Assembly: GCA_032718475.1 (NCBI GenBank)
Contig: JAUCBJ010004433.1
Span: 1-43,640 of the forward strand
Direction: 5' to 3'
Source of the DNA: Nemertoderma westbladi
Taxonomy: Eukaryota > Xenacoelomorpha > Nemertodermatida > Nemertodermatidae
DNA length: 43,640 nt
Shown: in pieces, positions 11,501 to 25,100 of the stretch
Numbering within the stretch: position 1 is the stretch's first letter
Layout: each line of letters begins with the position of its first letter
Made by a program: the position numbers and the translations under genes
Notes under the pieces: model-generated
What the model saw: the letters and a program-made list of their open reading frames with translations, nothing else
What the model was told of the DNA's origin: nothing
Database searches by the model: none

Positions 11501-14500
11501 GTCAGTGGAAGTGGCTGAACTGGCTACATTGAATAGTGTTCCTAAGAGTCAGTGGAAGTGGCTGAACTGGCTACATTGAATAGTGTTCCTAAGAGTCAGT
11601 GGAAGTGGCTGAACTGGTTACATTGAATAGTGTTCCTCTAAGAGTCAGTGGAAGTGGCTGAACTGGCTACATTGAATAATGTTCCTAAGAATCAGTGGAA
11701 GTGGCTGAACTGGTTACATTGAATAGTGTTCCTAAGAGTCAGTGGAAGTGGCTGAACTGGTTACATTGAATAGTGTTCCTAAGAGTCAGTGGAAGTGGCT
11801 GAACTGGTTACATTGAATAGTGTTCCTAAGAGTCTGTGGAAGTGGCTGAACTGGCTACATTGAATAGTGTTCCTAAGAGTCAGTGGAAGTGGCTGAACTG
11901 GTTACATTGAATAGTGTTCCTAAGAGTCAGTGGAAGTGGCTGAACTGGTTACATTGAATAGTGTTCCTAAGAGTCAGTGGAAGTGGCTGAACTGGTTACA
12001 TTGAATAGTGTTCCTAAGAGTCAGTGGAAGTGGCTGAACTGGTTACATTGAATAGTGTTCCTAAGAGTCAGTGGAAGTGGCTGAACTGTCTACATTGAAT
12101 AGTGTTCCTAAGAGTCAGTGGAAGTGGCTGAACTGGTTACATTGAATAGTGTTCCTAAGAGTAGTGGAAGTGGCTGAACTGGCTACATTGAATAGTGTTC
12201 CTAAGAGTCAGTGGAAGTGGCTGAACTGGTTACATTGAATAGTGTTCCTCTAAGAGTCAGTGGAAGTGGCTGAACTGGCTACATTGAATAATGTTCCTAA
12301 GAATCAGTGGAAGTGGCTGAACTGGTTACATTGAATAGTGTTCCTAAGAGTCATCGGAAGTGGCTGAACTGGTTACATTGAATAGTGTTCCTAAGAGTCA
12401 GTGGAAGTGGCTGAACTGGTTACATTGAATAGTGTTCCTAAGAGTCATCGGAAGTGGCTGAACTGGTTACATTGAATAGTGTTCCTAAGAGTCAGTGGAA
12501 GTGGCTGAACTGGTTACATTGAATAGTGTTCCTAAGAGTCATCGGAAGTGGCTGAACTGGTTACATTGAATAGTGTTCCTAAGAGTCAGTGGAAGTGGCT
12601 GAACTGGCTACATTGAATAGTGTTCCTAAGAGTCAGTGGAAGTGGCTGAACTGGTTACATTAAATAGTGTTCCTAAGAGTCAGTGGATGTGGCTGAACTG
12701 TCTACATTGAATAGTGTTCCTAAGAGTCAGTGGAAGTGGCTGAACTGGTTACATTGAATACTGTTCCTAAGAGTCAGTGGAAGTGGCTGAACTGGTTACA
12801 TTGAATAGTGTTCCTAAGAGTCAGTGGAAGTGGCTGAACTGGTTACATTAAATAGTGTTCCTAAGAGTCAGTGGAAGTGGCTGAACTGTCTACATTGAAT
12901 AGTGTTCCTAAGAATCAGTGGAAGTGGCTGAACTGGTTACATTGAATAGTGTTCCTAAGAGTCATCGGAAGTGGCTGAACTGGTTACATTGAATAGTGTT
13001 CCTAAGAGTCATCGGAAGTGGCTGAACTGGTTACATTGAATAGTGTTCCTAAGAGTCAGTGGAAGGGGCTGAACTGGCTACATTGAATAGTGTTCCTAAG
13101 AGTCAGTGGAAGGGGCTGAACTGGCTACATTGAATAGTGTTCCTAAGAGTCAGTGGAAGTGGCTGAACTGGTTACATTGAATAGTGTTCCTAAGAGTCAT
13201 CGGAAGTGGCTGAACTGGTTACATTGAATAGTGTTCCTAAGAGTCAGTGGAAGGGGCTGAACTGGCTACATTGAATAGTGTTCCTAAGAGTCAGTGGAAG
13301 TGGCTGAACTGGTTACATTAAATAGTGTTCCTAAGAGTCAGTGGAAGTGGCTGAACTGGTTACATTGAATAGTGTTCCTAAGAGTCAGTGGAAGGGGCTG
13401 AACTGGCTACATTGAATAGTGTTCCTAAGAGTCAGTGGAAGGGGCTGAACTGGTTGCATTGAATAGTGTTCCTAAGAGTCAGTGGAAGGGGCTGAACTGG
13501 CTACATTGAATAGTGTTCCTAAGAGTCAGTGGAAGGGGCTGAACTGGCTACATTGAATAGTGTTCCTAAGAGTCAGTGGAAGGGGCTGAACTGGCTACAT
13601 TGAATAGTGTTCCTAAGAGTCAGTGGAAGTGGCTGAACTGGTTACATTGAATAGTGTTCCTAAGAGTCAGTGGAAGGGGCTGAACTGGCTACATTGAATA
13701 GTGTTCCTAAGAGTCAGTGGAAGGGGCTGAACTGGCTACATTGAATAGTGTTCCTAAGAGTCAGTGGAAGTGGCTGAACTGGTTACATTGAATAGTGTTC
13801 CTAAGAGTCATCGGAAGTGGCTGAACTGGTTACATTGAATAGTGTTCCTAAGAGTCATCGGAAGTGGCTGAACTGGTTACATTGAATAGTGTTCCTAAGA
13901 GTCAGTGGAAGGGGCTGAACTGGCTACATTGAATAGTGTTCCTAAGAGTCAGTGGAAGTGGCTGAACTGGTTACATTAAATAGTGTTCCTAAGAGTCAGT
14001 GGAAGTGGCTGAACTGTCTACATTGAATAGTGTTCCTAAGAGTCAGTGGAAGTGGCTGAACTGGTTACATTGAATAGTGTTCCTAAGAGTCATCGGAAGT
14101 GGCTGAACTGGTTACATTGAATAGTGTTCCTAAGAGTCAGTGGAAGGGGCTGAACTGGCTACATTAAATAGTGTTCCTAAGAGTCAGTGGAAGTGGCTGA
14201 ACTGGTTACATTGAATAGTGTTCCTAAGAGTCAGTGGAAGTGGCTGAACTGGTTACATTGAATAGTGTTCCTAAGAGTCAGTGGAAGTGGCTGAACTGTC
14301 TACATTGAATAGTGTTCCTAAGAATCAGTGGAAGTGGCTGAACTGGTTACATTGAATAGTGTTCCTAAGAGTCATCGGAAGTGGCTGAACTGGTTACATT
14401 GAATAGTGTTCCTAAGAGTCAGTGGAAGGGGCTGAACTGGCTACATTAAATAGTGTTCCTAAGAGTCAGTGGAAGTGGCTGAACTGGTTACATTGAATAG

Positions 14501-15768
14501 TGTTCCTAAGAGTCAGTGGAAGTGGCTGAACTGTCTACATTGAATAGTGTTCCTAAGAATCAGTGGAAGTGGCTGAACTGGTTACATTGAATAGTGTTCC
14601 TAAGAGTCATCGGAAGTGGCTGAACTGGTTACATTGAATAGTGTTCCTAAGAGTCAGTGGAAGGGGCTGAACTGGCTACATTAAATAGTGTTCCTAAGAG
14701 TCAGTGGAAGTGGCTGAACTGGTTACATTGAATAGTGTTCCTAAGAGTCAGTGGAAGTGGCTGAACTGGTTACATTAAATAGTGTTCCTAAGAGTCAGTG
14801 GAAGTGGCTGAACTGTCTACATTGAATAGTGTTCCTAAGAGTCAGTGGAAGTGGCTGAACTGTCTACATTGAATAGTGTTCCTAAGAATCAGTGGAAGTG
14901 GCTGAACTGGTTACATTGAATAGTGTTCCTAAGAGTCATCGGAATTGGCTGAACTGGTTACATTGAATAGTGTTCCTAAGAGTCAGTGGAAGGGGCTGAA
15001 CTGGCTACATTAAATAGTGTTCCTAAGAGTCAGTGGAAGTGGCTGAACTGGTTACATTGAATAGTGTTCCTAAGAGTCAGTGGAAGTGGCTGAACTGGTT
15101 ACATTAAATAGTGTTCCTAAGAGTCAGTGGAAGTGGCTGAACTGTCTACATTGAATAGTGTTCCTAAGAGTCAGTGGAAGTGGCTGAACTGGTTACATTG
15201 AATAGTGTTCCTAAGAGTCAGTGGAAGTGGCTGAACTGGTTACATTGAATAGTGTTCCTAAGAGTCAGTGGAAGTGGCTGAACTGGTTACATTGAATAGT
15301 GTTCCTAAGAGTCAGTGGAAGTGGCTGAACTGGTTACATTGAATAGTGTTCCTAAGAGTCATCGGAAGTGGCTGAACTGGTTACATTGAATAGTGTTCCT
15401 AAGAGTCAGTGGAAGTGGCTGAACTGGTTACATTGAATAGTGTTCCTAAGAGTCAGTGGAAGTGGCTGAACTGGTTACATTGAATAGTGTTCCTAAGAGT
15501 CAGTGGAAGTGGCTGAACTGGTTACATTGAATAGTGTTCCTAAGAGTCAGTGGAAGTGGCTGAACTGGTTACATTGAATAGTGTTCCTAAGAGTCATCGG
15601 AAGTGGCTGAACTGGTTACATTGAATAGTGTTCCTAAGAGTCAGTGGAAGTGGCTGAACTGGTTACATTGAATAGTGTTCCTAAGAGTCAGTGGAAGTGG
15701 CTGAACTGGTTACATTGAATAGTGTTCCTAAGAGTCAGTGGAAGTGGCTGAACTGGTTACATTGAATA
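8546..15768 (+). repeat. Satellite array, 47-bp unit
   Basis: About 7.2 kb, close to 154 units of 47 bp, built on GTGGAAGTGGCTGAACTGGT followed by TACATTGAATAGTGTTCC and TAAGAGTCA. Common variants are CAGTGG/CATCGG, GGTTAC/GGCTAC/TGTCTAC, and GAAGTGG/GAAGGGG after about 13000. Some segments show a five-unit (235-bp) higher-order period, for example the GAACAG variant at 9276, 9511 and 9746. The array starts about 34 bp after the previous satellite and ends near the 3' end of the cyclophilin gene. The first unit contains an ATG at 8545 in a reasonable context, but the 47-bp period shifts frame and stops soon follow. Confidence 0.97.
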
Positions 15769-15779
15769 TCTATTCAATT

Positions 15780-15785
15780 TTTATT
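15780..15785 (-). promoter_or_regulatory. Candidate poly(A) signal of the cyclophilin gene
   Basis: AATAAA on the minus strand lies about 215 nt downstream of the cyclophilin stop codon. The expected cleavage point falls at the edge of the 47-bp satellite. The assignment rests on position and motif only. Confidence 0.35.
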
Positions 15786-16000
15786 TGTCTCATCTGAAGG
15801 AGGGGTTCTATCTAAGATAAATAACTGGCCCACTAAATTTAGGGGCTTAGAAGCAGCTTTGCCGGTCGTTAATTACATTTAGGGCATTACATCGTTAATT
15901 ACAGTTAGGAACATTAATAAAGTCTAGATCAATATTTATAATTGTTTTTAACAAATAATTATAACCTAAGATACAATGCTAATTACTAATTACAACCAAA

Positions 16001-16155
16001 TTATTCAGCAATTGCAGGTAGAGTTACATAACTATGTCCCTGAATATCCAAAGAACCGCAATCAACTATAACAATGTCACTTAGAGGTCTGTCGTTATCA
16101 TCCGTTGCAACATTCTGAATGACATCAAGTGTAGCGGCGCCATTAATAACGTAAC
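16001..16155 (-). CDS. Cyclophilin exon 3 (C-terminal exon)
   Basis: The acceptor TCTGTTTAG ends at 16156 and the stop TAA is at 16001-16003. The exon encodes 50 residues after the shared Gly214 codon, including [15 protein letters not shown] and [14 protein letters not shown]. It lies about 17.5 kb from exon 2, and only the family match and the splice phase connect the two. Confidence 0.9.
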
Positions 16156-19100
16156 CTAAACAGAATCAAATAAAATCCTCGTTAATTAAGAATACTCATG
16201 TCTGGGACTATCGTGCATTAGAATAGAAAGCCATCAGCAAACAGGTACAACTACCCCGACCACCCTCGCTATTTATTTACTTATTTTTATTTATTCCAGG
16301 CCCACTGGCCCATATTAAAATAAAATACAGTATATACATATATATAATATGACAAAATATATAAATTCGAAGCACAGAAGATATATGCTGATTAATTATG
16401 TAAGTAACTAAGTAAGTAATTCACAGTTAATAGCTCTAATTCTAGATGTTCTTTTTACCGCCTTGGATACAACAGACACAACGTTATTGCCGGTTGTGTT
16501 AATCCTATCAAATAGGCTAACAATCGATCCCTATCTAATATGGATAAAACATGGTAAACTATGTTCTCCAAAGAATAACGACATACTATGGCCCGGGCCT
16601 CTTGGTATGGAAACTAGAAGGCGCGCAGCATTATTATAGGCTATTCTAATACGATTGTAAACATTACTGGAATAATTAAATCATGACCACAAGGAGTTAG
16701 AATATAACGGTGTAATATAAGACCTAAATAATTTAACTTTAACAACATCTGAACCGTTTTTAAATCTACGTAATAATGAGTATACAGATACACACATACA
16801 TATAAACGTGCATACAGACAGCCCTCTATTTATATTTTTAATGTCGTAGTCATCATCACGGGATTGATGTATCACGTGACATAGTATGTAAATTTAGATG
16901 TAACTTCAATTTGTTTATTGTACAAATAGAAAGTTGCAGGATTACTAATATTGCACTGCTTTGGTTGAAAATACATTATTTTAGTTTTCTTTAAATTGAA
17001 AATAATATTATGATCTAATGTAACAACAGTGTTAATTAGTCTTCGTAAACCGCAAGCTGAATTAGAAATAAGACATAGATCGTCGGCATACATAATATGA
17101 TTCAAACGAAGACCATCAATCATGCACGCTACATTTGTATCTACTAGTCTGTAACTCAAATCATCCATGTACAAGGGCTTAGGATACCACCCTGTTTAAC
17201 TCCATTAGAGACGGTAAAGGTTCTAGAATAGGAGTTACCCCATTTGACCTGTAGCGTTTGTGCCCGATACAGTAGGCCAAGACCCTAACTATGTAAATTG
17301 GTATACCCTTAGTTAATAATTGATGAAATAGAGTATTATGATCTATCCTATCGAACGCCTTAGAAGCATCTAGTAAACAAACATAAACTGCTGAATTATT
17401 GTGTAAGTAATAATCAAGCGTTTCCTTTAGAGTACAGATGCACAGTTCAGTACCACTACGTTTCCTTTAGAGTATAGATGCACAGTTCAGTACCACTACG
17501 TTTCCTTTAGAGTACAGATGCACAGTTCAGTACCACTACGTTTCCTTTAGAGTATAGATGCACAGTTCAGTACCACTACGTTTCTTTTAGAGTACAGATG
17601 CACAGTTCAGTACCACTACGTTTCCTTTAGAGTACAGATGCACAGTTCAGTACCACTACGTTTCCTTTAGAGTATAGATGCACAGTTCAGTACCACTACG
17701 TTTCCTTTAGAGTATAGATGCACAGTTCAGTACCACTACGTTTCCTTTAGAGTATAGATGCACAGTTCAGTACCACTACGTTTCCTTTAGAGTACAGATG
17801 CACAGTTCAGAACCACTACGTTTCCTTTAGAGTATAGATGCACAGTTCAGTACCACAACGTTTCCTTTAGAGTATAGATGCACAGTTCAGTACCACTACG
17901 TTTCCTTTAGAGTACAGATGCACAGTTCAGTACCACTACGTTTCCTTTAGAGTACAGATGCACAGTTCAGTACCACTACGTTTCCTTTAGAGAACAGATG
18001 CACAGTTCAGTACCTCTACGTTTCCTTTAGAGTACAGATGCACAGTTCAGTACCACTACGTTTCCTTTAGAGTACAGATGCACAGTTCAGTACCACTACG
18101 TTTCCTTTAGAGTACAGATGCACAGTTCAGTACCACTACGTTTCCTTTAGAGTACAGATGCACAGTTCAGTACCACTACGTTTCCTTTAGAGTACAGATG
18201 CACAGTTCAGTACCACTACGTTTCCTTTAGAGTATAGATGCACAGTTCAGTACCACTACGTTTCCTTTAGAGTACAGATGCACAGTTCAGTACCACTACG
18301 TTTCCTTTAGAGTATAGATGCACAGTTCAGTACCACTACGTTTCCTTTAGAGTATAGATGCACAGTTCAGTACCACTACGTTTCCTTTAGAGTATAGATG
18401 CACAGTTCAGTACCACTACGTTTCCTTTAGAGTATAGATGCACAGTTCAGTACCACTACCTTTCCTTTAGAGTATAGATGAACAGTTCAGTACCACTACG
18501 TTTCCTTTAGAGTACAGATGCACAGTTCAGTACCACTACGTTTCCTTTAGAGTATAGATGCACAGTTCAGTACCACTACGTTTCCTTTAGAGTACAGATG
18601 CACAGTTCAGTACCACTACGTTTCCTTTAGAGTATAGATGCACAGTTCAGTACCACTACGTTTCCTTTAGAGTATAGATGCACAGTTCAGTACCACTACG
18701 TTTCTTTTAGAGTACAGATGCACAGTTCAGTACCACTACGTTTCCTTTAGAGTATAGATGCACAGTTCAGTACCACTACGTTTCCTTTAGAGTACAGATG
18801 CACAGTTCAGTACCACTACGTTTCCTTTAGAGTACAGATGCACAGTTCAGTACCACTACGTTTCCTTTAGAGAACAGATGCACAGTTCAGTACCTCTACG
18901 TTTCCTTTAGAGTACAGATGCACAGTTCAGTACCACTACGTTTCCTTTAGAGTACAGATGCACAGTTCAGTACCACTACGTTTCCTTTAGAGTACAGATG
19001 CACAGTTCAGTACCACTACGTTTCCTTTAGAGTACAGATGCACAGTTCAGTACCACTACGTTTCCTTTAGAGTACAGATGCACAGTTCAGTACCACTACG

Positions 19101-22100
19101 TTTCCTTTAGAGTATAGATGCACAGTTCAGTACCACTACGTTTCCTTTAGAATATAGATGCACAGTTCAGTACCACTACGTTTCCTTTAGAGTATAGATG
19201 CACAGTTCAGTACCACTACGTTTCCTTTAGAGTATAGATGCACAGTTCAGTACCAATACGTTTCCTTTAGAGTATAGATGCACAGTTCAGTACCACTACG
19301 TTTCCTTTAGAGTACAGATGCACAGTTCAGTACCACTACGTTTCCTTTAGAGTATAGATGCACAGTTCAGTACCACTACGTTTCCTTTAGAGTATAGATG
19401 CACAGTTCAGTACCACTACGTTTCCTTTAGAGTACAGATGCACAGTTCAGTACCACTACGTTTCCTTTAGAATATAGATGAACAGTTCAGTACCACTACG
19501 TTTCCTTTAGAGTACAGATGCACAGTTCAGTACCACTACGTTTCCTTTAGAATATAGATGCACAGTTCAGTACCACTACGTTTCCTTTAGAGTACAGATG
19601 CACAGTTCAGTACCACTACGTTTCCTTTAGAGTACAGATGCACAGTTCAGTACCACTACGTTTCCTTTAGAATATAGATGAACAGTTCAGTACCACTACG
19701 TTTCCTTTAGAGTACAGATGCACAGTTCAGTACCACTACGTTTCCTTTAGAATATAGATGCACAGTTCAGTACCACTACGTTTCCTTTAGAGTACAGATG
19801 CACAGTTCAGTACCACTACGTTTCCTTTAGAGTACAGATGCACAGTTCAGTACCACTACGTTTCCTTTAGAATATAGATGAACAGTTCAGTACCACTACG
19901 TTTCCTTTAGAGTACAGATGCACAGTTCAGTACCACTACGTTTCCTTTAGAGTACAGATGCACAGTTCAGTACCACTACGTTTCCTTTAGAGTACAGATG
20001 CACAGTTCAGTACCACTACTACGTTTCCTTTAGAGTACAGATGCACAGTTCAGTACCACTACGTTTCCTTTAGAGTACAGATGCACAGTTCAGTACCACT
20101 ACGTTTCCTTTAGAGTACAGATGCACAGTTCAGTACCACTACGTTTCCTTTAGAGTACAGATGCACAGTTCAGTACCACTACGTTTCCTTTAGAGTACAG
20201 ATGCACAGTTCAGTACCACTACGTTTCCTTTAGAGTATAGATGCACAGTTCAGTACCACTACGTTTCCTTTAGAGTACAGATGCACATTAAATAGTCTGA
20301 CTGGACAGTCAATGAATGGGTCGATCAGTCTAGACTGAAATTAAATAGTCTGACTGGACAGTCAATGAATAGGTCGATCAGTCTAGGCTGGAATTAAACA
20401 GTCTGACTGGACAGTCAATGAATGGGTCGATCAGTCTAGACTGAAATTAAATAGTCTGACTGGACAGTCAATGAATGGGTCGATCAGTCTAGATTGGAAT
20501 TAAACAGTCTGACTGGACAGTCAATGAATGGGTCGATAAGTCTAGACTGAAATTAAACAGTCTGACTGGACAGTCAATGAATGGGTCGATCAGTCTAGAC
20601 TGAAATTAAACAGTCTGACTGGACAGTCAATGAATGGGTCGATCAGTCTAGATTGGAATTAAACAGTCTGACTGGACAGTCAATGAATGGGTCGATCAGT
20701 CTAGGCTGGAATTAAACAGTCTGACTGGACAGTCAATGAATGGGTCGATCAGTCTAGACTGAAATTAAATAGTCTGACTGGACAGTCAATGAATGGGTCG
20801 ATCAGTCTAGATTGAAATTAAACAGTCTGACTGGACAGTCAATGAATGGGTCGATCAGTCTAGACTGAAATTAAACAGTCTGACTGGACAGTCAATGAAT
20901 GGGTCGATCGGTCTAGATTGGAATTAAACAGTCTGACTGGACAGTCAATGAATGGGTCGATCAGTCTAGGCTGGAATTAAACAGTCTGACTGGACAGTCA
21001 ATGAATGGGTCGATCAGTCTAGACTGAAATTAAACAGTCTGACTGGACAGTCAATGAATGGGTCGATCAGTCTAGACTGAAATTAAACAGTCTGACTGGA
21101 CAGTCAATGAATGGGTCGATCAGTCTAGATTGGAATTAAACAGTCTGACTGGACAGTCAATCAATGGGTCGATCAGTCTAGACTGGATTAGTATAAACCG
21201 TGATAAGATCGCTGGGTAAACTGTTGCTGCAGTTATAAATCCTGCTTTTAAAATTACTTGTTTTACCAATTTACCCAAAATACTGTGGGGCGAGACACGT
21301 AGTCGGCGAGCCTTTGCATACGGTTCATTTAGGGCAAATGGGGCATGTCCGTCTGTCTGTCCGTCTGTCTGGTAAATGTTTGAACGCGAATTTCTCGGCA
21401 TCGCTCGTTCGGAATTGAACCAAACTTAGTAGGTAAGTAGTAGAGAGAAAGTTTAGAAAGTTTGTAAAGTTTGGTGAAAAATCATGCAGTCTGACGTCAG
21501 CTACGACAGATTATGTGGTTTTTAGAAAATGTTAAATTTCTCGGGAAGGCCTCATTTTCCTGAGCTGAAATTTTGGTGGCCTGTAGAGAATCATGAAGTC
21601 TATCTTTTACGAAATTGAAAAGTTAAGACATTTAATTGGGGATCCGCTAGAGACTCAGAAGTAATGACATAGGCCTACCGGTACGGTACTGCTGTACAGT
21701 GCTGCACTGGTAAGTACGAAATTGCAGAATAACAATTTGACACCACCTAGCGGATTAACATATGATTGTATATCGAATGAATACATTTATAGCATGGGAT
21801 ATGGGGTCCAAACTAGACATGCCCCATTTGCTCTATATGAAACGTATGCCAAGGCTTGCCGACTACGTGCTGCGCGAAGTCCCCACGAACGTGTATATTT
21901 ATTGATACAGGACCAGTTACGGTATCATATTGATTATTTCTTACAAATTATTCTTTAGTAAAGGTTCTTACGCCATCTAGTGCTATTACACCTATATTCG
22001 ATCTAATTTCTACTGTAAAGGCCTACTAAGCCTCAAATGGAATACATGATGCTTATTGGCTATGTTCCTTGCTGATAAGCTGGTATATAAGTGCGGTTGT

Positions 22101-25100
22101 TCTATGATTGGTTTACTCTTTTTGTTATAGAATTACTCTTTTTGACAGAAGAAGTCGCATTGCCCATGCAGAGGCACTGATCCCCGGTCAAGTTTAATTG
22201 ACTGGTGGTTATTACAGGCCTAAGGTCTAAACTTAAAGAGTTAATAATTGAATTATAATTATTATTACTGGATATTCTACTGGTAAATTCAATTTGTCTT
22301 ATTATTTGCTTAATATATCGCCGATATTACAGAATCAAGGAAGGTTTACACGCGCCACAACAGGTGGGTTGCTGTAACTAAGTATCAGTGATAATCTGGA
22401 CAATTGTATCAGATCTGTATATTGTCATATCTCTGACTTACTAAATAATTAATATATGGCGATATTTCAGACCATTAATATAAGCAAAACTCTTATTATT
22501 AATTACATCACGATTGAGAGTTGTCCCAAATTGAATACTGTGGTAATATCAATATAATTAGACCAAAGACTTGTCACAATATGTTTCCCCTAAAGGGAAA
22601 CACAACCACCAGACTTGAGTCCTTACAGAATTAATTAGTCAGTCATTTGCTTGTTATACTTTGTTGTCACACCCTCCCGGTATCGTATCTCAGTTAAATA
22701 CAATAGATAATCAAATACCGTATTGAACTAAGTGAAATATAGAGGAAATCAATGCATCGAAGGGAAAAAGGGTAAATAAACAGATACAGTGAGCGGTCCT
22801 CGGTTACAGGTACACTAGCGCAACTCCCGTTCATTGTATCAGACCGGACATTTTGCCTTCATTATTGCATGGCTTATCAAGTAACATAAAAGAGTCAAAA
22901 TATATGAACATTGAGAGTGAAAGAACATATTTATCAAATGCGCTAACAATATCAAATGCAACTGCTCACATTGAATCCGCTCACATAAAGCGTGCCAAGA
23001 TCGCTGGGTAAACCGTGCCAAGATCGCTGGGTAAACCGTGCCGAGATCGCTGGGTAAACCGTGCCGAGATCGCTGGGTAAACCGTGCCGGGATCGCTGTA
23101 AACCGTGCCAAGATCGCTGGGTAAACCGTGCCAAGATCGCTGGGTAAACCGTGCCAAGATCGCTGGGTAAACCGTGCCAAGATCGCTGGGTAAACCGTGC
23201 CAAGATCGCTGGGTAAACCGTGCCAAGGTCGCTGGGTAAACCGTGCCCAGATCGCTGGGTAAATCGTGCCAAGATCGCTGGGTAAACCGTGCCAAGATCG
23301 CTGGGTAAACCGTGATAAGATCGCTGGGTAAACCGTGCCACGATCGCTGGGTAAACCGTGCCGAGATTGCTGGGTAAACCGTGATAAGATCGCTGGGTAA
23401 ATCGTGCCGAGATCGCTGGGTAAACCGTGCCAAGATCGCTGGGTAAATCGTACCGGGATCGCTGTAAACCGTGCCCAGATCGCTGGGTAGACCGTGCCAA
23501 GATCGCTGGGTAAACCGTGCCGAGATCGCTGGGTAAACCGTGCCGAGATTGCTGGGTAAACCGTGCAAGGGATCGCTGTAAACCGTGCCCAGATCGCTGG
23601 GTAAACCGTGCCAAGATCGCTGGGTAAACCGTGCCAAGATCGCTGGGTAAACCGTGCCAAGATCGCTGGGTAAACCGTGATAAGATCGCTGGGTAAACCG
23701 TGCCCAGATCGCTGGGTAGACCGTGCCAAGATCGCTGGGTAAACCGTGCCGAGATCGCTGGGTAAACCGTGCCGAGATTGCTGGGTAAACCGTGCAAGGG
23801 ATCGCTGTAAACCGTGCCCAGATCGCTGGGTAAATCGTGCCAAGATCGCTGGGTAAACCGTGCCGAGATCGCTGGGTAAACCGTGCCCAGATCGCTGGGT
23901 AAATCGTGCCGGGATCGCTGTAAACCGTGCCGGGATCGCTGTAAACCGTGCCAAGATCGCTGGGTAAACCCTGCCAAGATCGCTGGGTAAACCGTGCCGA
24001 GATCGCTGGGTAGACCGTGCCGAGATCGCTGGGTAGACCGTGCCAAGATCGCTGGGTAAACCCTGCCAAGATCGCTGGGTAAACCGTGCCCAGATCGCTG
24101 GGTAGACCGTGCCAAGATCGCTGGGTAAACCGTGCCGAGATCGCTGGGTAAACCGTGCCGAGATTGCTGGGTAAACCGTGCAAGGGATCGCTGTAAACCG
24201 TGCCCAGATCGCTGGGTAAATCGTGCCAAGATCGCTGGGTAAACCGTGCCGAGATCGCTGGGTAAACCGTGCCCAGATCGCTGGGTAAATCGTGCCGGGA
24301 TCGCTGTAAACCGTGCCGGGATCGCTGTAAATCGTGCCAAGATCGCTGTGTAAACCGTGCCGAGATCGCTGGGTAAACCGTGCCAAGATCGCTGGGTAAA
24401 CCGTGCCAAGATCGCTGGGTAAACCGTGATAAGATCGCTGGGTAAACCGTGATAAGATCGCTGGGTAAACCGTGCCCAGATCGCTGGGTAGACCGTGCCA
24501 AGATCGCTGGGTAAACCGTGCCGAGATCGCTGGGTAAACCGTGCCGAGATTGCTGGGTAAACCGTGCAAGGGATCGCTGTAAACCGTGCCCAGATCGCTG
24601 GGTAAATCGTGCCAAGATCGCTGGGTAAACCGTGCCGAGATCGCTGGGTAAACCGTGCCCAGATCGCTGGGTAAATCGTGCAAGGGATCGCTGTAAACCG
24701 TGCCGGGATCGCTGGGTAAACCCTGCCAAGATCGCTGGGTAAACCGTGCCGAGATCGCTGGGTAGACCGTGCCGAGATCGCTGGGTAGACCGTGCCAAGA
24801 TCGCTGGGTAAACCCTGCCAAGATTGCTGGGTAAACCGTGCAAGGGATCGCTGTAAACCGTGCCCAGATCGCTGGGTAAATCGTGCCAAGATCGCTGGGT
24901 AAACCGTGCCAAGATCGCTGTGTAAACCGTGCCAAGATCGCTGGGTAAACCGTGCCGAGATCGCTGGGTAAACCGTGCCAAGATCGCTGGGTAAACCGTG
25001 CCAAGATCGCTGGGTAAACCGTGCCAAGATCGCTGTGTAAACCGTGCCAAGATCGCTGGGTAAACCGTGCCGAGATCGCTGGGTAAACCGTGCCAAGATC

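Larger units (their letters stand above)
21222..22990. other. Unique 1.77-kb segment between satellite copies, possible insertion
   Basis: No gene was recognised. The segment contains a pair of inverted repeats, a GTCT microsatellite (21349-21372), AT-rich sequence, and a small hairpin with GTTTCCC arms around 22582-22600. Removing it would restore a continuous 23-bp repeat, because GGTAAAC at its left joins CGTGCC at its right in register. This suggests it inserted into the edge of the array. TAAA occurs at both borders, which may be a short target duplication. Confidence 0.45.

Noticed and set aside
21120-21958. Short open frames with HAPFAL-E-YAKA-RLR on both strands
   Set aside because: They come from the inverted repeat arms and run into satellite sequence; no protein family was recognised.
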